A DNA stretch of 64,000 nucleotides from Neisseria weaveri (lineage in GTDB: Bacteria > Pseudomonadota > Gammaproteobacteria > Burkholderiales > Neisseriaceae). Shown one piece after another: positions 1 through 8,442 of the stretch. Where the stretch lies: positions 124,001-188,000 of the forward strand of contig NZ_LR134533.1 in assembly GCF_900638685.1 (NCBI RefSeq), written 5' to 3'. A program made the position numbers and the translations under genes. Under the pieces are notes generated by a model. That model saw only the letters and a list, made by a program, of their open reading frames with translations, searched no databases and was not told the origin of the DNA. Each line of letters opens with the position of its first letter. Within the stretch, counting starts at the first letter, position 1.

Positions 1-1947
1 CTTGCCGTTGTGGTTTTTCTCTTCCACATACACCGGTACCGCACCGGAATGGATACGCTCGATATTGGCTTTATTGCCGATGATGTTGATCTCGCCCGAA
101 CCGATACCGGCCGTTTTGCTGTGGCGGTTGAATGTATCGTTGATGACCGCAATCAGGTATTTGGTTCCTTTTCCGCTGATTTCATTGTCAACAATGTCCA
201 GCTGATAATCCATTTGGTGTTCGTGGTTGCGGAATTCGATTCCATAAGTATGAATGGAATTTTTATAAACGCCCAAGCCGCTGATTTTATTGCCTTTGAT
301 AATAAAACTGCCGTCTTTGGTATCAAAGTTTCTAAATTGTGTGTTGGTTTGGATTTGAATACCTGTATAGCCGTCGTATTTATTAAGCCCCCAGTCATCG
401 TCTTTGCTCAAACGGAAAGACGCATCCTGCTCGACCTTATTATTGAGAATTTTCACATTGTTCATCTCAAACATACGGTTATAAACGGCTATACCGTATA
501 GTCTGTCTCCAATGGAAACATTGTTTTCAATCAGAATATCGTTGCCGTCATGTACGTCCAAGCCTTTGCGGTAGTTATGATCAGTCGTATTCTTACGGAA
601 AACCAAGCCTTGATTGTAGGAACCTGCCATAGCTGCGATGCCATAGCCCGTACCGCCGTCGTCTTCGTGACCGTTCCACGCAAGCTTATTGCCCTCTGCC
701 AAAAATTTACGTTGGAAAGCCAAACCCACGCCGGCAATGCGGTTATGGTGAAGGTAGCTGTTAATAACCTTATTGTTATCTCCAAACGATAAGCCGGGAT
801 AACTTTCATCAATTTCTTTAGTAGACAAACGCTCTACATAAGAAGCCTGACCGCGCACTTCGGGCTGGCCCATTTTGACCGATGTAAATAAAATTCCGGA
901 GCCGTTGGCACCGGAAACTTCAACACCGTCAATCACAGTATTGTCCGCGTCGGTAACCAATATGCCGTTCACTTTACCGAATGAGCTTTTCCCTTTACGG
1001 TAAAAATCTTCCGGCTTACTGTGAATATATTTGAGCGACAAACCTGAAACGGCTTTATTATTTTGCCCGTCAATCAAAATACCCGCTTCTTTCCGATAAT
1101 CTACGCTGTGCGAGCTAACCCGGTTTTCACCCTCTTGGCTGAAGTGGTAATTGATTTTGGCTTTATCCATCCCGTCGCCAAAAATTGCGCGGACACCGGA
1201 AGTTTCGTGATTAATAGCAATTTGTTTGGTAGTTTTGAACGTGCCGTGAAAATAAACCGCCGCCTTTAACAAATGAGCCACTTCCATGGCTTTTGCAATC
1301 GCTTCCGAGCTGTCTTGAATTCCGAAAGCATCCGCACCGAAATCACGGACATCTACATAATCACCATACTCTCTATGGTAATAAATCTTGGCTTTATCAT
1401 GTTCCTCACCGGGCACGGAAACAACCCGATGATACTTTGCCGCCATACGGAAGCCTGAAAATCCTGCTGAGGGTTTATGATTAGCAGCAACCTCCGTTGC
1501 TGCTTTTACATCAACATGCTTACCCGAAGCCGGCTCTTTTCCGCTGTTACTTAAAACCGCATTCCCCTTCTCAACGGCTGATACTTTTTCAAGCACAGCC
1601 TGCTTATCAGATAAAAGTCCTTTAGAAGAAACACTTTCTTTTTGAAAATCCGACTGACTTGATACCAAACTGCCGGTGGCTTTCGGAGCAGCAGACGCAT
1701 AATTTTGAGAAGGTAAAACATCTTCCATATCCAGCTCGAGCTGCTGGTAGTCTAAACTGATGTCTTTCATCTCAAAATCCAACAAACCTTTATCCGTGAG
1801 ATGTTTTTTTTTCTTATCCGCCGCACTTAACAAGGTGTTTAAGTCGGTTTTTTTGTTCATGTCCAGATGAGACAGTGCATCAATATTTTTTATCACTCTG
1901 TCCGAGCGCAAAGAGTCATTGTTACTTCTAACCTCTTTTTTTAACAT
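1..1947 (-). CDS. Right-handed beta-helix (pectate-lyase-3-like) protein, C-terminus beyond window
   Basis: An open minus-strand frame of 649 codons starts at the ATG at 1947 and reaches the left edge without a stop, so the C-terminus is missing. The first ~190 residues are polar and low in complexity, with no signal peptide. Near residue 200 the motif DVRDFGADAFG followed by a run of Ala-rich helix matches the entry strand of the pectate lyase 3 / glycosyl hydrolase 28-like beta-helix family. After it come repeated Asn- and Gly-rich turns (GANGSGILFTS, NNVSIGDRLYGIAVYNR) typical of parallel beta-helix coils. Such folds occur in polysaccharide lyases, C5-epimerases and phage or surface adhesins; I cannot tell which applies. 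The lack of a signal peptide and the long charged N-terminus suggest export by a non-Sec route or surface delivery, but this is inference. Confidence 0.75.
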   Translation of the reverse strand, partial: MLKKEVRSNNDSLRSDRVIKNIDALSHLDMNKKTDLNTLLSAADKKKKHLTDKGLLDFEMKDISLDYQQLELDMEDVLPSQNYASAAPKATGSLVSSQSDFQKESVSSKGLLSDKQAVLEKVSAVEKGNAVLSNSGKEPASGKHVDVKAATEVAANHKPSAGFSGFRMAAKYHRVVSVPGEEHDKAKIYYHREYGDYVDVRDFGADAFGIQDSSEAIAKAMEVAHLLKAAVYFHGTFKTTKQIAINHETSGVRAIFGDGMDKAKINYHFSQEGENRVSSHSVDYRKEAGILIDGQNNKAVSGLSLKYIHSKPEDFYRKGKSSFGKVNGILVTDADNTVIDGVEVSGANGSGILFTSVKMGQPEVRGQASYVERLSTKEIDESYPGLSFGDNNKVINSYLHHNRIAGVGLAFQRKFLAEGNKLAWNGHEDDGGTGYGIAAMAGSYNQGLVFRKNTTDHNYRKGLDVHDGNDILIENNVSIGDRLYGIAVYNRMFEMNNVKILNNKVEQDASFRLSKDDDWGLNKYDGYTGIQIQTNTQFRNFDTKDGSFIIKGNKISGLGVYKNSIHTYGIEFRNHEHQMDYQLDIVDNEISGKGTKYLIAVINDTFNRHSKTAGIGSGEINIIGNKANIERIHSGAVPVYVEEKNHNGK

Positions 1948-2587
1948 TATATATACCTTTCTGAATATATATCTAAATTATTATATTTAATAATATTAAA
2001 ATAATATAAAAAATAATTGATTGGAGATATTGATGAGTAAGCTCATTTATAAATACTTCAAACAACCAAAAATCATTAAAAAATATCAAATTACAATAGA
2101 ACAAAACTAAAATAATCAATATTTATTAATATAACTCCTTAATCATTCAAGAAAAATCATTTTAAACAACATTAATTTTTAAATAAAAATCAATATAAAA
2201 CGATTAATACTAAAATTTAGTTAAGGAATCTTAACTAGACAAACATAACTTCAAAAGTTCATCAAGATGCAAAAAAATAACCCTAAAAAATATTAGGGAA
2301 TACTTCAAATCAATAAAGCGGTTTTGTAATTATTCAACAGATAGAAAGATAAAAAACGGTCGTTTTTATCGATATTCCAATCGGCATGGAACCTTTGAAA
2401 AAGAGCAATTTTACCCCTCATCATTAGATTCGCCAAGAATTTTTACAATCTTCATCTATTAAATCAATAACTTGAAAATTACATATTTATTATTAAATAT
2501 ATATAACCATGTTTATCAAAGTTAAGATAGACACACCCGACACAAGACTGACTCTTTTTTACCCTGCAATACTTGTTTCAGATAAAC
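1948..2587. other. AT-rich intergenic region
   Basis: This stretch of about 640 bases is far richer in A and T than its surroundings and separates the divergent beta-helix and ATPase genes. It presumably carries the beta-helix promoter, but I cannot single out a convincing -35/-10 pair. The only coding candidate is the short reading frame at 2033-2110. The composition suggests foreign DNA or a silenced regulatory region. Confidence 0.6.
2033..2110 (+). CDS. Possible 25-residue basic peptide
   Basis: An ATG at 2033 is preceded by GGAG with about seven bases of spacing, a good ribosome binding site. It opens a frame of 25 codons ending in TAA at 2110. The product begins MSKLIYKYFKQ and is rich in Lys, Ile and Tyr. 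In DNA this AT-rich, Lys/Ile/Asn codons appear by chance, so the binding site is the only real support. I do not recognise it. Confidence 0.2.
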   Translation: MSKLIYKYFKQPKIIKKYQITIEQN

Positions 2588-2617
2588 AAAGGCCGTCTGA
2601 ATTTTCAGACGGCCTTT
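2588..2617. terminator. Inverted DUS pair (terminator-like)
   Basis: AAAGGCCGTCTGAA is followed directly by its inverted copy, forming a long perfect hairpin. In Neisseria such inverted DUS pairs act as both uptake signals and transcription terminators. It lies just upstream of the ATPase start. Confidence 0.8.
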
Positions 2618-2683
2618 GTTGCATACCCCCATAAATCATAAGAAAATAAACCCGTTTACGACCCAATGTTCGAAAGAAAAATC

Positions 2684-4204
2684 ATGATTACATTCCCCAT
2701 CGCACGCAGTCACGGCAAAGAACTTTATATACAGGGAAAAATGGCCAACCGACACGGATTGATTGCCGGCGCCACCGGCACAGGTAAAACCGTTACCCTG
2801 AGACGCATGGCCGAAGCATTCAGTAACGAAGGCATTCCGGTATTTCTCGCCGATGTCAAAGGCGACTTATCCGGCATTGCACTTGCCGGCAACAACAGCG
2901 GAAAAATCGGCGAACGTATTCAAGAATTCCAATTGGGCGATACATGGCTGCAAAGCTTTCCCGTACGCTTTTGGGATGTATTCGGCGAAACCGGCATTCC
3001 CGTACGCGTTACCATTTCGGAAATGGGTCCCATGCTGCTTGCCCGCCTGATGAATCTGAACAACACACAAGAAGGATTACTCAATCTGGTTTTCCGTGTT
3101 GCAGACGACAAAGGATGGCATCTGATTGATTTAAAAGACCTCAGAGGCATTTTGAAACATGTTTCTGAAAACGCAGCCGAATACAGAAACCAATACGGCA
3201 ACGTGTCCGCAGCCAGCGTCGGCGCCATCCAACGCCAACTGCTGACGCTTGAAAACGAAGGCGCAGGCGAATTGTTCGGAGAACCCGCTCTCAATCTGGA
3301 AGATTGGCTGCAAACAGAAGGAAAACAAGGCGTAATCAACATTCTCAACTCCGAAAAACTGATGCGTTCCCCCAGAATGTATAGCGCATTCCTACTTTGG
3401 ATGTTGGCCGAACTGTTTGAAACCCTACCCGAAGTCGGCGATCTCGAAAAACCCAAATTCATCATGTTTTTTGATGAAGCCCACCTACTATTCGACAATG
3501 CCCCAACCGCTCTATTGGAACAAATCGAACAAGTGGTCCGCCTGATCCGCTCAAAAGGCGTCGGCGTATACTTCGTTACCCAAAACCCCTTGGATTTACC
3601 CGACAGCATTCTCGGACAACTAGGCAACCGCGTACAGCACGCCCTCCGCGCCTTTACCCCGCGCGACCAAAAAGCCGTTAAATCCGCAGCAGAAACATTC
3701 CGCAGCAATCCGAATATCAATGTCGTAGAAGCCATCGCAGAATTAGGCGTCGGCGAAGCATTGGTTTCTTTCCTCGATGAAAAAGGCATGCCCACACCGG
3801 TAGAACGCTCATTCATTCTTCCGCCCCAATCCAACTTAACACCCTTATCCGCAGAAGAACGTAACAGCCGATACCAAAGCGATTTACTCTACCGCCACTA
3901 TAAAGACATGGTAGACAACTATTCCGCCTATGAAGCCTTAATGGAACTCGAAGCCCAACAAACCGAACAGAAACTTGCAGAGCAAGCAGCCAAAGAACAA
4001 GCCAAAACCACAGCAAACACCGCCCAATCAGATAAAGACGGCGTTGTCGGCGGCTTCTTAGGCGGCCTGTTCGGCGGACGCAAAAAAGCCAATCAAGGCA
4101 TCGCCTACGATCTTGCAGATTCAGTCGGAAACCAAATCAATAAACAAGTTACACGCGCTATTTCACGAAGCGTAATGGGCGTAATTAAAAATCTAATGAA
4201 ATAA
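2684..4204 (+). CDS. HerA/YjgR-type ATPase (DUF853)
   Basis: This is a P-loop ATPase of the HerA-FtsK superfamily, DUF853/YjgR branch, of about 506 residues; family members are near 500. Walker A reads GATGTGKT near residue 30 and Walker B is FIMFFDEAH near residue 260. The C-terminus has an alanine/glutamate-rich helix and a glycine-rich segment (GGFLGGLFGG) before a basic end. The reading frame also has an ATG at 2666, but no binding site precedes it, whereas GAAAG sits seven bases before the ATG at 2684, so I prefer 2684. The cellular role of this family is not settled. The gene stands alone, with DUS hairpins on both sides. Confidence 0.88.
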   Translation: MITFPIARSHGKELYIQGKMANRHGLIAGATGTGKTVTLRRMAEAFSNEGIPVFLADVKGDLSGIALAGNNSGKIGERIQEFQLGDTWLQSFPVRFWDVFGETGIPVRVTISEMGPMLLARLMNLNNTQEGLLNLVFRVADDKGWHLIDLKDLRGILKHVSENAAEYRNQYGNVSAASVGAIQRQLLTLENEGAGELFGEPALNLEDWLQTEGKQGVINILNSEKLMRSPRMYSAFLLWMLAELFETLPEVGDLEKPKFIMFFDEAHLLFDNAPTALLEQIEQVVRLIRSKGVGVYFVTQNPLDLPDSILGQLGNRVQHALRAFTPRDQKAVKSAAETFRSNPNINVVEAIAELGVGEALVSFLDEKGMPTPVERSFILPPQSNLTPLSAEERNSRYQSDLLYRHYKDMVDNYSAYEALMELEAQQTEQKLAEQAAKEQAKTTANTAQSDKDGVVGGFLGGLFGGRKKANQGIAYDLADSVGNQINKQVTRAISRSVMGVIKNLMK

Positions 4205-4222
4205 ATTATCTTCCTGTAACAG

Positions 4223-4249
4223 AGGCCGTCTGAAAATTTCAGACGGCCT
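4223..4249. terminator. Inverted DUS pair behind the ATPase gene
   Basis: AGGCCGTCTGAAA and its inverted copy are separated by one base, making a strong hairpin about 20 bases after the ATPase stop codon. Confidence 0.8.
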
Positions 4250-4567
4250 TAAAAATACGCTTTATCACTGAATGTCTTATCCAACGTTTTTAAGCCGCAG
4301 ACACTTTGAAAAGTAATCTATTCCAACAAAAGCCTGTCCATATCAAGCCGCACCCACATCACTGTCTCCTTACCCGCTTGTCGTCATCCGCTTGACCCTC
4401 ATATCCCGTTACATCATTTGAGTATTCTATCTCGCCAACCATATAAACCAATTTGAGCAGATATACCTAAATATAACAATAACCTACTCTATAAATTCAG
4501 GTATTTTAAAACCTTGTTTAACCTTAGTGTTAAAACTTTTATCATCTCGCTTGTAGCTATCTGCTGA
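4250..4567. other. Gap without recognisable genes
   Basis: About 318 bases lie between the ATPase terminator and the degenerate CRISPR repeat. I see no credible coding frame, repeat unit or RNA. If the repeat at 4568 is the displaced end of the array, this segment is the original flank beyond the leader-distal end. Confidence 0.5.
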
Positions 4568-4598
4568 ATTTCAACACACAGCAGCCTGAAGGTGCTGT
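4568..4598 (+). repeat. Degenerate, isolated CRISPR repeat
   Basis: The first 15 bases differ from the array repeat only in the first base: the shared part is TTTCAACACACAGC. The second half (AGCCTGAAGGTGCTGT) matches the repeat's palindromic half with two substitutions and one missing base, and still folds into a bulged hairpin. The orientation is the same as in the main array, which starts 20 kb to the right. Leader-distal terminal repeats are often degenerate, so this is best read as the original last repeat of the array, cut off by the prophage. The phage-like coding sequence begins at its right edge. Confidence 0.75.
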
Positions 4599-4876
4599 CG
4601 GATGATAGTTTGGTTAAGCAGTTTGATAGCCGTCGAGGCGAAGATTTCGGTGCGGATAAATATGAGTACCTGCCGGATATCATATACGAGCCGACCCGCA
4701 TTTATAGAGATGACAAAAAACGGAAAATCTATCTGACGAAACAGATAAAAGAATCTTGGTATTTTACCGTAATCAAATACTTGGAGAAAAACAACGAACT
4801 TTATTTGGAATCTTACAGAAGAACTGATGAGAAAAAAATGAATAGCACTTTGAAAAAATACATTAGATTGAAATAA
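4592..4876 (+). pseudogene. C-terminal fragment of Mu gp30-like head protein (PBECR-type nuclease domain)
   Basis: The 94-residue frame can only begin at a GTG inside the degenerate CRISPR repeat, so it has no start of its own. The sequence (LSDDSLVKQF, then YLPDIIYEPTRIYRDD, then a beta-rich end) resembles the barnase/EndoU/colicin E5/RelE-like nuclease domain that ends the minor head protein gp30 (gpF) of many Mu-like phages. It sits directly before the gpG homologue, the position of gp30 in Mu. The head-morphogenesis part and everything upstream in the phage are missing. I infer a deletion that joined the middle of this gene to the CRISPR repeat. Confidence 0.65.
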
Positions 4877-4978
4877 GTGTCGGGCAAGGCTCGAAATCAC
4901 TTGCACACGGTCAGAAGCCTAAGCTCGCCTGCGGTATCGAGATTCACCGCTTTTCCGACACTTGAAAACCATCATACC

Positions 4979-5395
4979 ATGATTGAAATCAAAATAGACA
5001 ATATTTTCGTGGTGCAAAACCAAATCGAGCGGCTGCAAGACGGTGTGGAAAACCGTTACAGGCTGATGGAGCGGTTGGCGGGCACCATGCACTACGCCGT
5101 GCATATGAATTTCCGCGCCGGCGGCCGCCCGAAGTGGCTGGGGCTGAAATACCGCAACGGTAAACCGCTGGTGGATAGCGGGCGGTTGCGTGACAGCGTT
5201 GTTGCCTATTCAGACAACGATACCGCCCTTGTCGGCACCAATATGGTGTATGCCGCCATCCACAACTTCGGCGGCATGGCCGGACGCGGCCGCAAAGTGA
5301 ACATACCGCAGCGGGAATTTTTAACGCTGACCAACCAAGACAAACAAGACTTGATGGACGATGTACAGGATTATTTTGCCAACCTGATTAAATGA
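4979..5395 (+). CDS. Mu gpG-like virion morphogenesis / tail completion protein
   Basis: The product has 138 residues and matches the phage virion morphogenesis family (Mu gpG, PF05069-like): an N-terminal helix with repeated Gln and Glu (IERLQDGVENRYRLMERLAG), then FRAGGRPKWLGL, LVDSGRLRDSV and YAAIHNFGG, the last two being hallmark segments. Proteins of this family complete heads or join head and tail. I start it at the ATG at 4979 (MIEIKIDNIF); an upstream GTG at 4877 would add 34 residues with no family character. A strong terminator follows directly, as it does in Mu between head genes and the protease operon. Confidence 0.85.
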   Translation: MIEIKIDNIFVVQNQIERLQDGVENRYRLMERLAGTMHYAVHMNFRAGGRPKWLGLKYRNGKPLVDSGRLRDSVVAYSDNDTALVGTNMVYAAIHNFGGMAGRGRKVNIPQREFLTLTNQDKQDLMDDVQDYFANLIK

Positions 5396-5412
5396 TTTTT
5401 CAGACGGCCTTT

Positions 5413-5438
5413 AAAACGCGCTTTTTAGCGCGTTTTTT
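5413..5438 (+). terminator. Rho-independent terminator after gpG
   Basis: AAAACGCGC and GCGCGTTTTTT form a GC-rich stem around a short T-rich loop, followed by a T run. It lies 18 bases past the gpG stop. Half a DUS (TTTCAGACGGCC) lies between them. Confidence 0.85.
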
Positions 5439-5592
5439 ATTTGGGTAATAGGTTGGGCTAAAACCAATCTGACGCGATTTTAAAAGGGGTTTAAACGGGG
5501 TTTGAAATGCGGTGCGGGATTTGAAGCGCGTCCACTCTTTTCGGCATGGCTGTTGAGCTGAAAATGACAGCATCGCAAAAAGGATGTGCAAC

Positions 5593-6651
5593 ATGCCCCA
5601 AAACAGATTAACGCTTGCCGCATGCAGTTTCGAGGTGCAGCCGCGCGACGGCCGCATCCAGTTGCTGCCTTACGGTGAGTTTAGAGCGATTGACGGCCGC
5701 CCCCACGATGTGCCCGCTTGGTATCTGACCGAAGAAAACGGCCGCGACGTGGTGGAGCTGGCCAATGCCTCGCGCAATCAGCTGGTGGTCGATTACGAGC
5801 ACCAAACCCTGCACAAGGAAAAAAACGGCCAGCCCGCACCCGCCGCCGGTTGGATGCGCTGGCTGGAGTTTACCCCCAAAGGCTTGTTTGCCGATGTGGA
5901 GTGGACGGATAAAGCGGCAGCGGCCATTGCCGCCAAAGAATACCGTTATATCTCGGCGGTGTTTAGCTACGACACCAAGGGCTATGTGCGCAAGATTTTC
6001 CACGCCGCGCTGACCAATTACCCCGCGTTAGACGGCATGGATGAAGTGTTGGCGGCAGCGTCGGCACAATTTTTTAAACCCCAAACGGAGCAAAACCAGA
6101 TGAAAGAGTTGTTGCAACAACTGCTCGGCCTGCCGCAGGCAAGCGACGAGCAGATTACGGCGGCGTTAACCGCAATCTTGGCGGCTAAACCGCAAAATGT
6201 TGCCTTATCTGCCGATCTGTTTAAGGAGCTGGCCGACAAAGACAGCAAAATCGCCGCCTTGTCCGCCCAGCCGGCAGGCCAGCCCGACTTGACCCGATAC
6301 GCGCCGGTGTCGGTGGTGCAGGATTTGCAAAGCCAAATCGCCGCGCTGACCGCCGAGCGCAACGCCGATAAAGGCAACGAGCTGATTACTGCCGCATTGG
6401 CCGCAGGCAAGCTGCTGCCCGCGCAAAAGGCATGGGCGGAAGGCGTATTGAAACAAGAAGGCGGCTTGGCCTTTTTAACCGGATTTATCGAAAACGCGCA
6501 GCCGGTAGCGGCTTTGGCCGGCACGCAAACCGCAGGCAAAGAGCCGGGCGAGAATGTGGCGGCATTGACGGCGGAAGAGCAGGCGGCCGCCAAGATGCTC
6601 GGTATGAGCCATGCCGAGTATGCCGAACAAGTTAAACAACAGGAAGGTTAA
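5593..6651 (+). CDS. Mu gpI-like prohead protease / scaffold
   Basis: This 352-residue protein matches Mu protease I. The N-terminal part contains PAWYLTEENGRDVVELAN, NQLVVDYEHQTL, GWMRWLEFTPKGLFADVEWT and EYRYISAVFSYD, the conserved pattern of the Mu I protease domain. The C-terminal half is an Ala/Gln/Leu-rich coiled region, as expected for the scaffold that is released when the protease cleaves itself. ATG 5593 follows AAGGA with eight bases of spacing; an ATG three codons earlier is too close to it. It is the first gene of the head operon after the terminator. Bases 6054-6089 match CRISPR spacer 35 at 33 of 36 positions. Confidence 0.88.
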   Translation: MPQNRLTLAACSFEVQPRDGRIQLLPYGEFRAIDGRPHDVPAWYLTEENGRDVVELANASRNQLVVDYEHQTLHKEKNGQPAPAAGWMRWLEFTPKGLFADVEWTDKAAAAIAAKEYRYISAVFSYDTKGYVRKIFHAALTNYPALDGMDEVLAAASAQFFKPQTEQNQMKELLQQLLGLPQASDEQITAALTAILAAKPQNVALSADLFKELADKDSKIAALSAQPAGQPDLTRYAPVSVVQDLQSQIAALTAERNADKGNELITAALAAGKLLPAQKAWAEGVLKQEGGLAFLTGFIENAQPVAALAGTQTAGKEPGENVAALTAEEQAAAKMLGMSHAEYAEQVKQQEG

Positions 6652-6653
6652 AA

Positions 6654-7563
6654 ATGAATAAAACCGCAGTATTAACGGCGCTAACCGCCGCATTCCGCAA
6701 GGAATTTCAAAACGGATTGGAATCGGTTAAACCGTCTTATTACGGCCATTGCCATGACGGTGCCATCGAATACGGCTACCAATACTTACGCGTGGCTGGG
6801 CAAATTCCCGCAAATGCGCGAATGGGTAGGCCAACGCCAAGTTGAAAAACTGAGCAAAGAGGCCATGAGCCTGACCAACAAAAAGTTTGAAGCGACGGTT
6901 GCCGTGGAGCGTACCGACATTGAGGACGATCAGGTGGGTATGTACCGCCCGATGATGGCCGCAATGGGCGAATCTGCCGCGGCCTTGCCCGACACTTTGG
7001 TATGGGGTTTGCTCAAAAAAGGCAAAACCACCGAATGTTATGACGGCCAATACTTTTTTGATACGGATCACCCGGTATTTGAAAAAGCCGACGGCACCGG
7101 CCAAAACACGCCCGCCGCAAACATTACCACCGGCACCGATAACAATGTGCCGACATGGTATGTGATTGACGATACCCGCACGGTTAAGCCGCTGGTATTC
7201 CAAACACGCACCGAGCTGGAGTTTGAGACTAAGTTTGACCCGTCCAAGTCCGACAAAGTGTTTATGGAAGATGTGTATGTTTACGGTGCGCGCCGCCGCT
7301 GTGTGGCCGGTTTCGGTTTGTGGCAGCTGGCGCATATGGCCGAAAAAACCGCGTTGAACAGAGCCAACCTGCAAAAAATTATTACCACCATGCGCCGCCT
7401 CAAATCCAACGGCGGCTATGCCCTCAATATCAAGCCTAGCCTGCTGGTGGTGCCGCCCGAGTTGGAGGACGCGGCCCGCGAGCTGTTGGAAGCCGAAAAA
7501 ATCAACGGTACGACCAACACCTTTAAAGGCCGTCTGAAACTGCACGTATCGGTGCACCTGTAA
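6654..7563 (+). pseudogene. Mu gpT-like major head protein, frameshifted
   Basis: The gene begins MNKTAVLTALTAAFRKEF and reads normally to SVKPSY near 6740, then leaves the frame and stops at 6845. The rest continues one frame over from AIAMTVPSNTATNTYAWLGKF to the stop at 7563. It closely follows Mu gpT, including EWVG near the start, YDGQYFFDTDHPV in the middle, and LVVPPELEDAARELL near the end. Removing one T from TCTTATTACGG near 6740 would restore one continuous protein of about 302 residues. The 3' part could only be translated from an internal ATG at 6754. Without intact gpT no capsid can form, so the prophage is defective at this step. Confidence 0.88.
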
Positions 7564-7577
7564 ACCAACCTTGATTT

Positions 7578-7615
7578 TTCAGACGGCATTTAAACCTATT
7601 TTAAAGGCCGTCTGA
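7578..7615. terminator. DUS hairpin with TTTAAACCT loop
   Basis: TTTCAGACGGCATTTAAA and TTTAAAGGCCGTCTGAA form an inverted repeat around a five-base loop, between T and gp35. A near-identical element lies at 10687-10727. Confidence 0.75.
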
Positions 7616-7629
7616 ACGGAGACCTGATT

Positions 7630-8010
7630 ATGGCAAATCCAAAAAAAGACACCCCCGTTGCATCTGTAACCCAACCCGACCCGCAAGACTTGAGCGTCGA
7701 GGCGGCGCTCAAGCAAGAGCTGGATAAGGCGCAGGCCGAACTATCCGACTTGCAAGAACAATTGGCCGCTGCCGAATCTGCAAAAGCCGCCGCCGAGCGC
7801 GAACTGGAAGCATTGCGCAAACAGGCCGATAAGCCTGCTAAGTCCGGCAACCCGAATAAGAGACTGGTGCGCACGGCATCGGGGCGCGAATTTTGGCGCG
7901 CCGGCGAGAAATTTGACGGCGAGTGGCGCGAGATCGACCGCACCGTGATTGGCGACGAGGCGTGGCAGCGCATTATCGACGAGCCGGCCCTGCAAACCAA
8001 AGAGGCGTAA
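7630..8010 (+). CDS. Mu gp35 / HI1506-like protein
   Basis: The product has 126 residues. Its first two thirds are a charged coiled coil (repeated Ala, Glu, Leu, Gln) and its C-terminus contains KRLVRTASGREFWRAGEKF and IGDEAWQRIIDEP, the recognisable end of the HI1506 family (Mu gp35). It lies between major head T and gp36, as in Mu. Its structural role is not defined beyond probable head or head-tail function. GGAGA before the ATG gives a good binding site. Confidence 0.8.
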   Translation: MANPKKDTPVASVTQPDPQDLSVEAALKQELDKAQAELSDLQEQLAAAESAKAAAERELEALRKQADKPAKSGNPNKRLVRTASGREFWRAGEKFDGEWREIDRTVIGDEAWQRIIDEPALQTKEA

Positions 8011-8013
8011 ATC

Positions 8014-8442
8014 ATGGCTTATGCGGTGATGGCGGATATGGTGGCGCGGTTTGGCGAGCTGGAGGTTATCCAGCTGACCGACCGCAACCAAGACGGCTAT
8101 ATCGACGAGGACGTGGCGGCAGTGGCACTGGCCGATGCCACCGCAGAAATAGATGCGTATCTGGGTCGGTTTAAACGTCCGTTTACCGATGTGCCGCCCA
8201 TCCTCAAGCGCTTGTGTTGCGATATCGCCCGCTACCGCCTCACCGCCGCCAACGGTGTGCTGATTACCGAAGAAATCCGCAACCGCTACAAAATCGACGT
8301 ACTCGACCTGCTGCGTGCTATGGCCAAAGGCGAAGTGCAGCTGGGCGTGGATGATAGCGGCGAAGAAGTGGCTGCGGGCGAAGACGGTATTGTGTTTATC
8401 AACGGTAAAAATAAGGTGTTCGGGCGTGATAACCGAAATTGA
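8014..8442 (+). CDS. Mu gp36-like head-tail connector (DUF1320)
   Basis: This 142-residue protein starts MAYAVMADMVARFGELEVIQLTD cut here at the family's usual length and contains the DUF1320 core: a calcium-loop-like DRNQDGYIDED, then IDAYLGRFKRPF, then CCDIARYRLT. DUF1320 proteins are Mu gp36 homologues placed near the head-tail junction. It starts three bases after gp35 and its 3' end overlaps the start of gp37, which suggests translational coupling. Confidence 0.87.
   Translation: MAYAVMADMVARFGELEVIQLTDRNQDGYIDEDVAAVALADATAEIDAYLGRFKRPFTDVPPILKRLCCDIARYRLTAANGVLITEEIRNRYKIDVLDLLRAMAKGEVQLGVDDSGEEVAAGEDGIVFINGKNKVFGRDNRN

Noticed and set aside
2920..3834. 304-codon minus-strand frame
   Set aside because: It lies wholly inside the DUF853 ATPase gene on the other strand and has no family character.
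6727..7557. 276-codon minus-strand frame
   Set aside because: Antisense to the frameshifted head gene; the plus-strand halves clearly match gpT.
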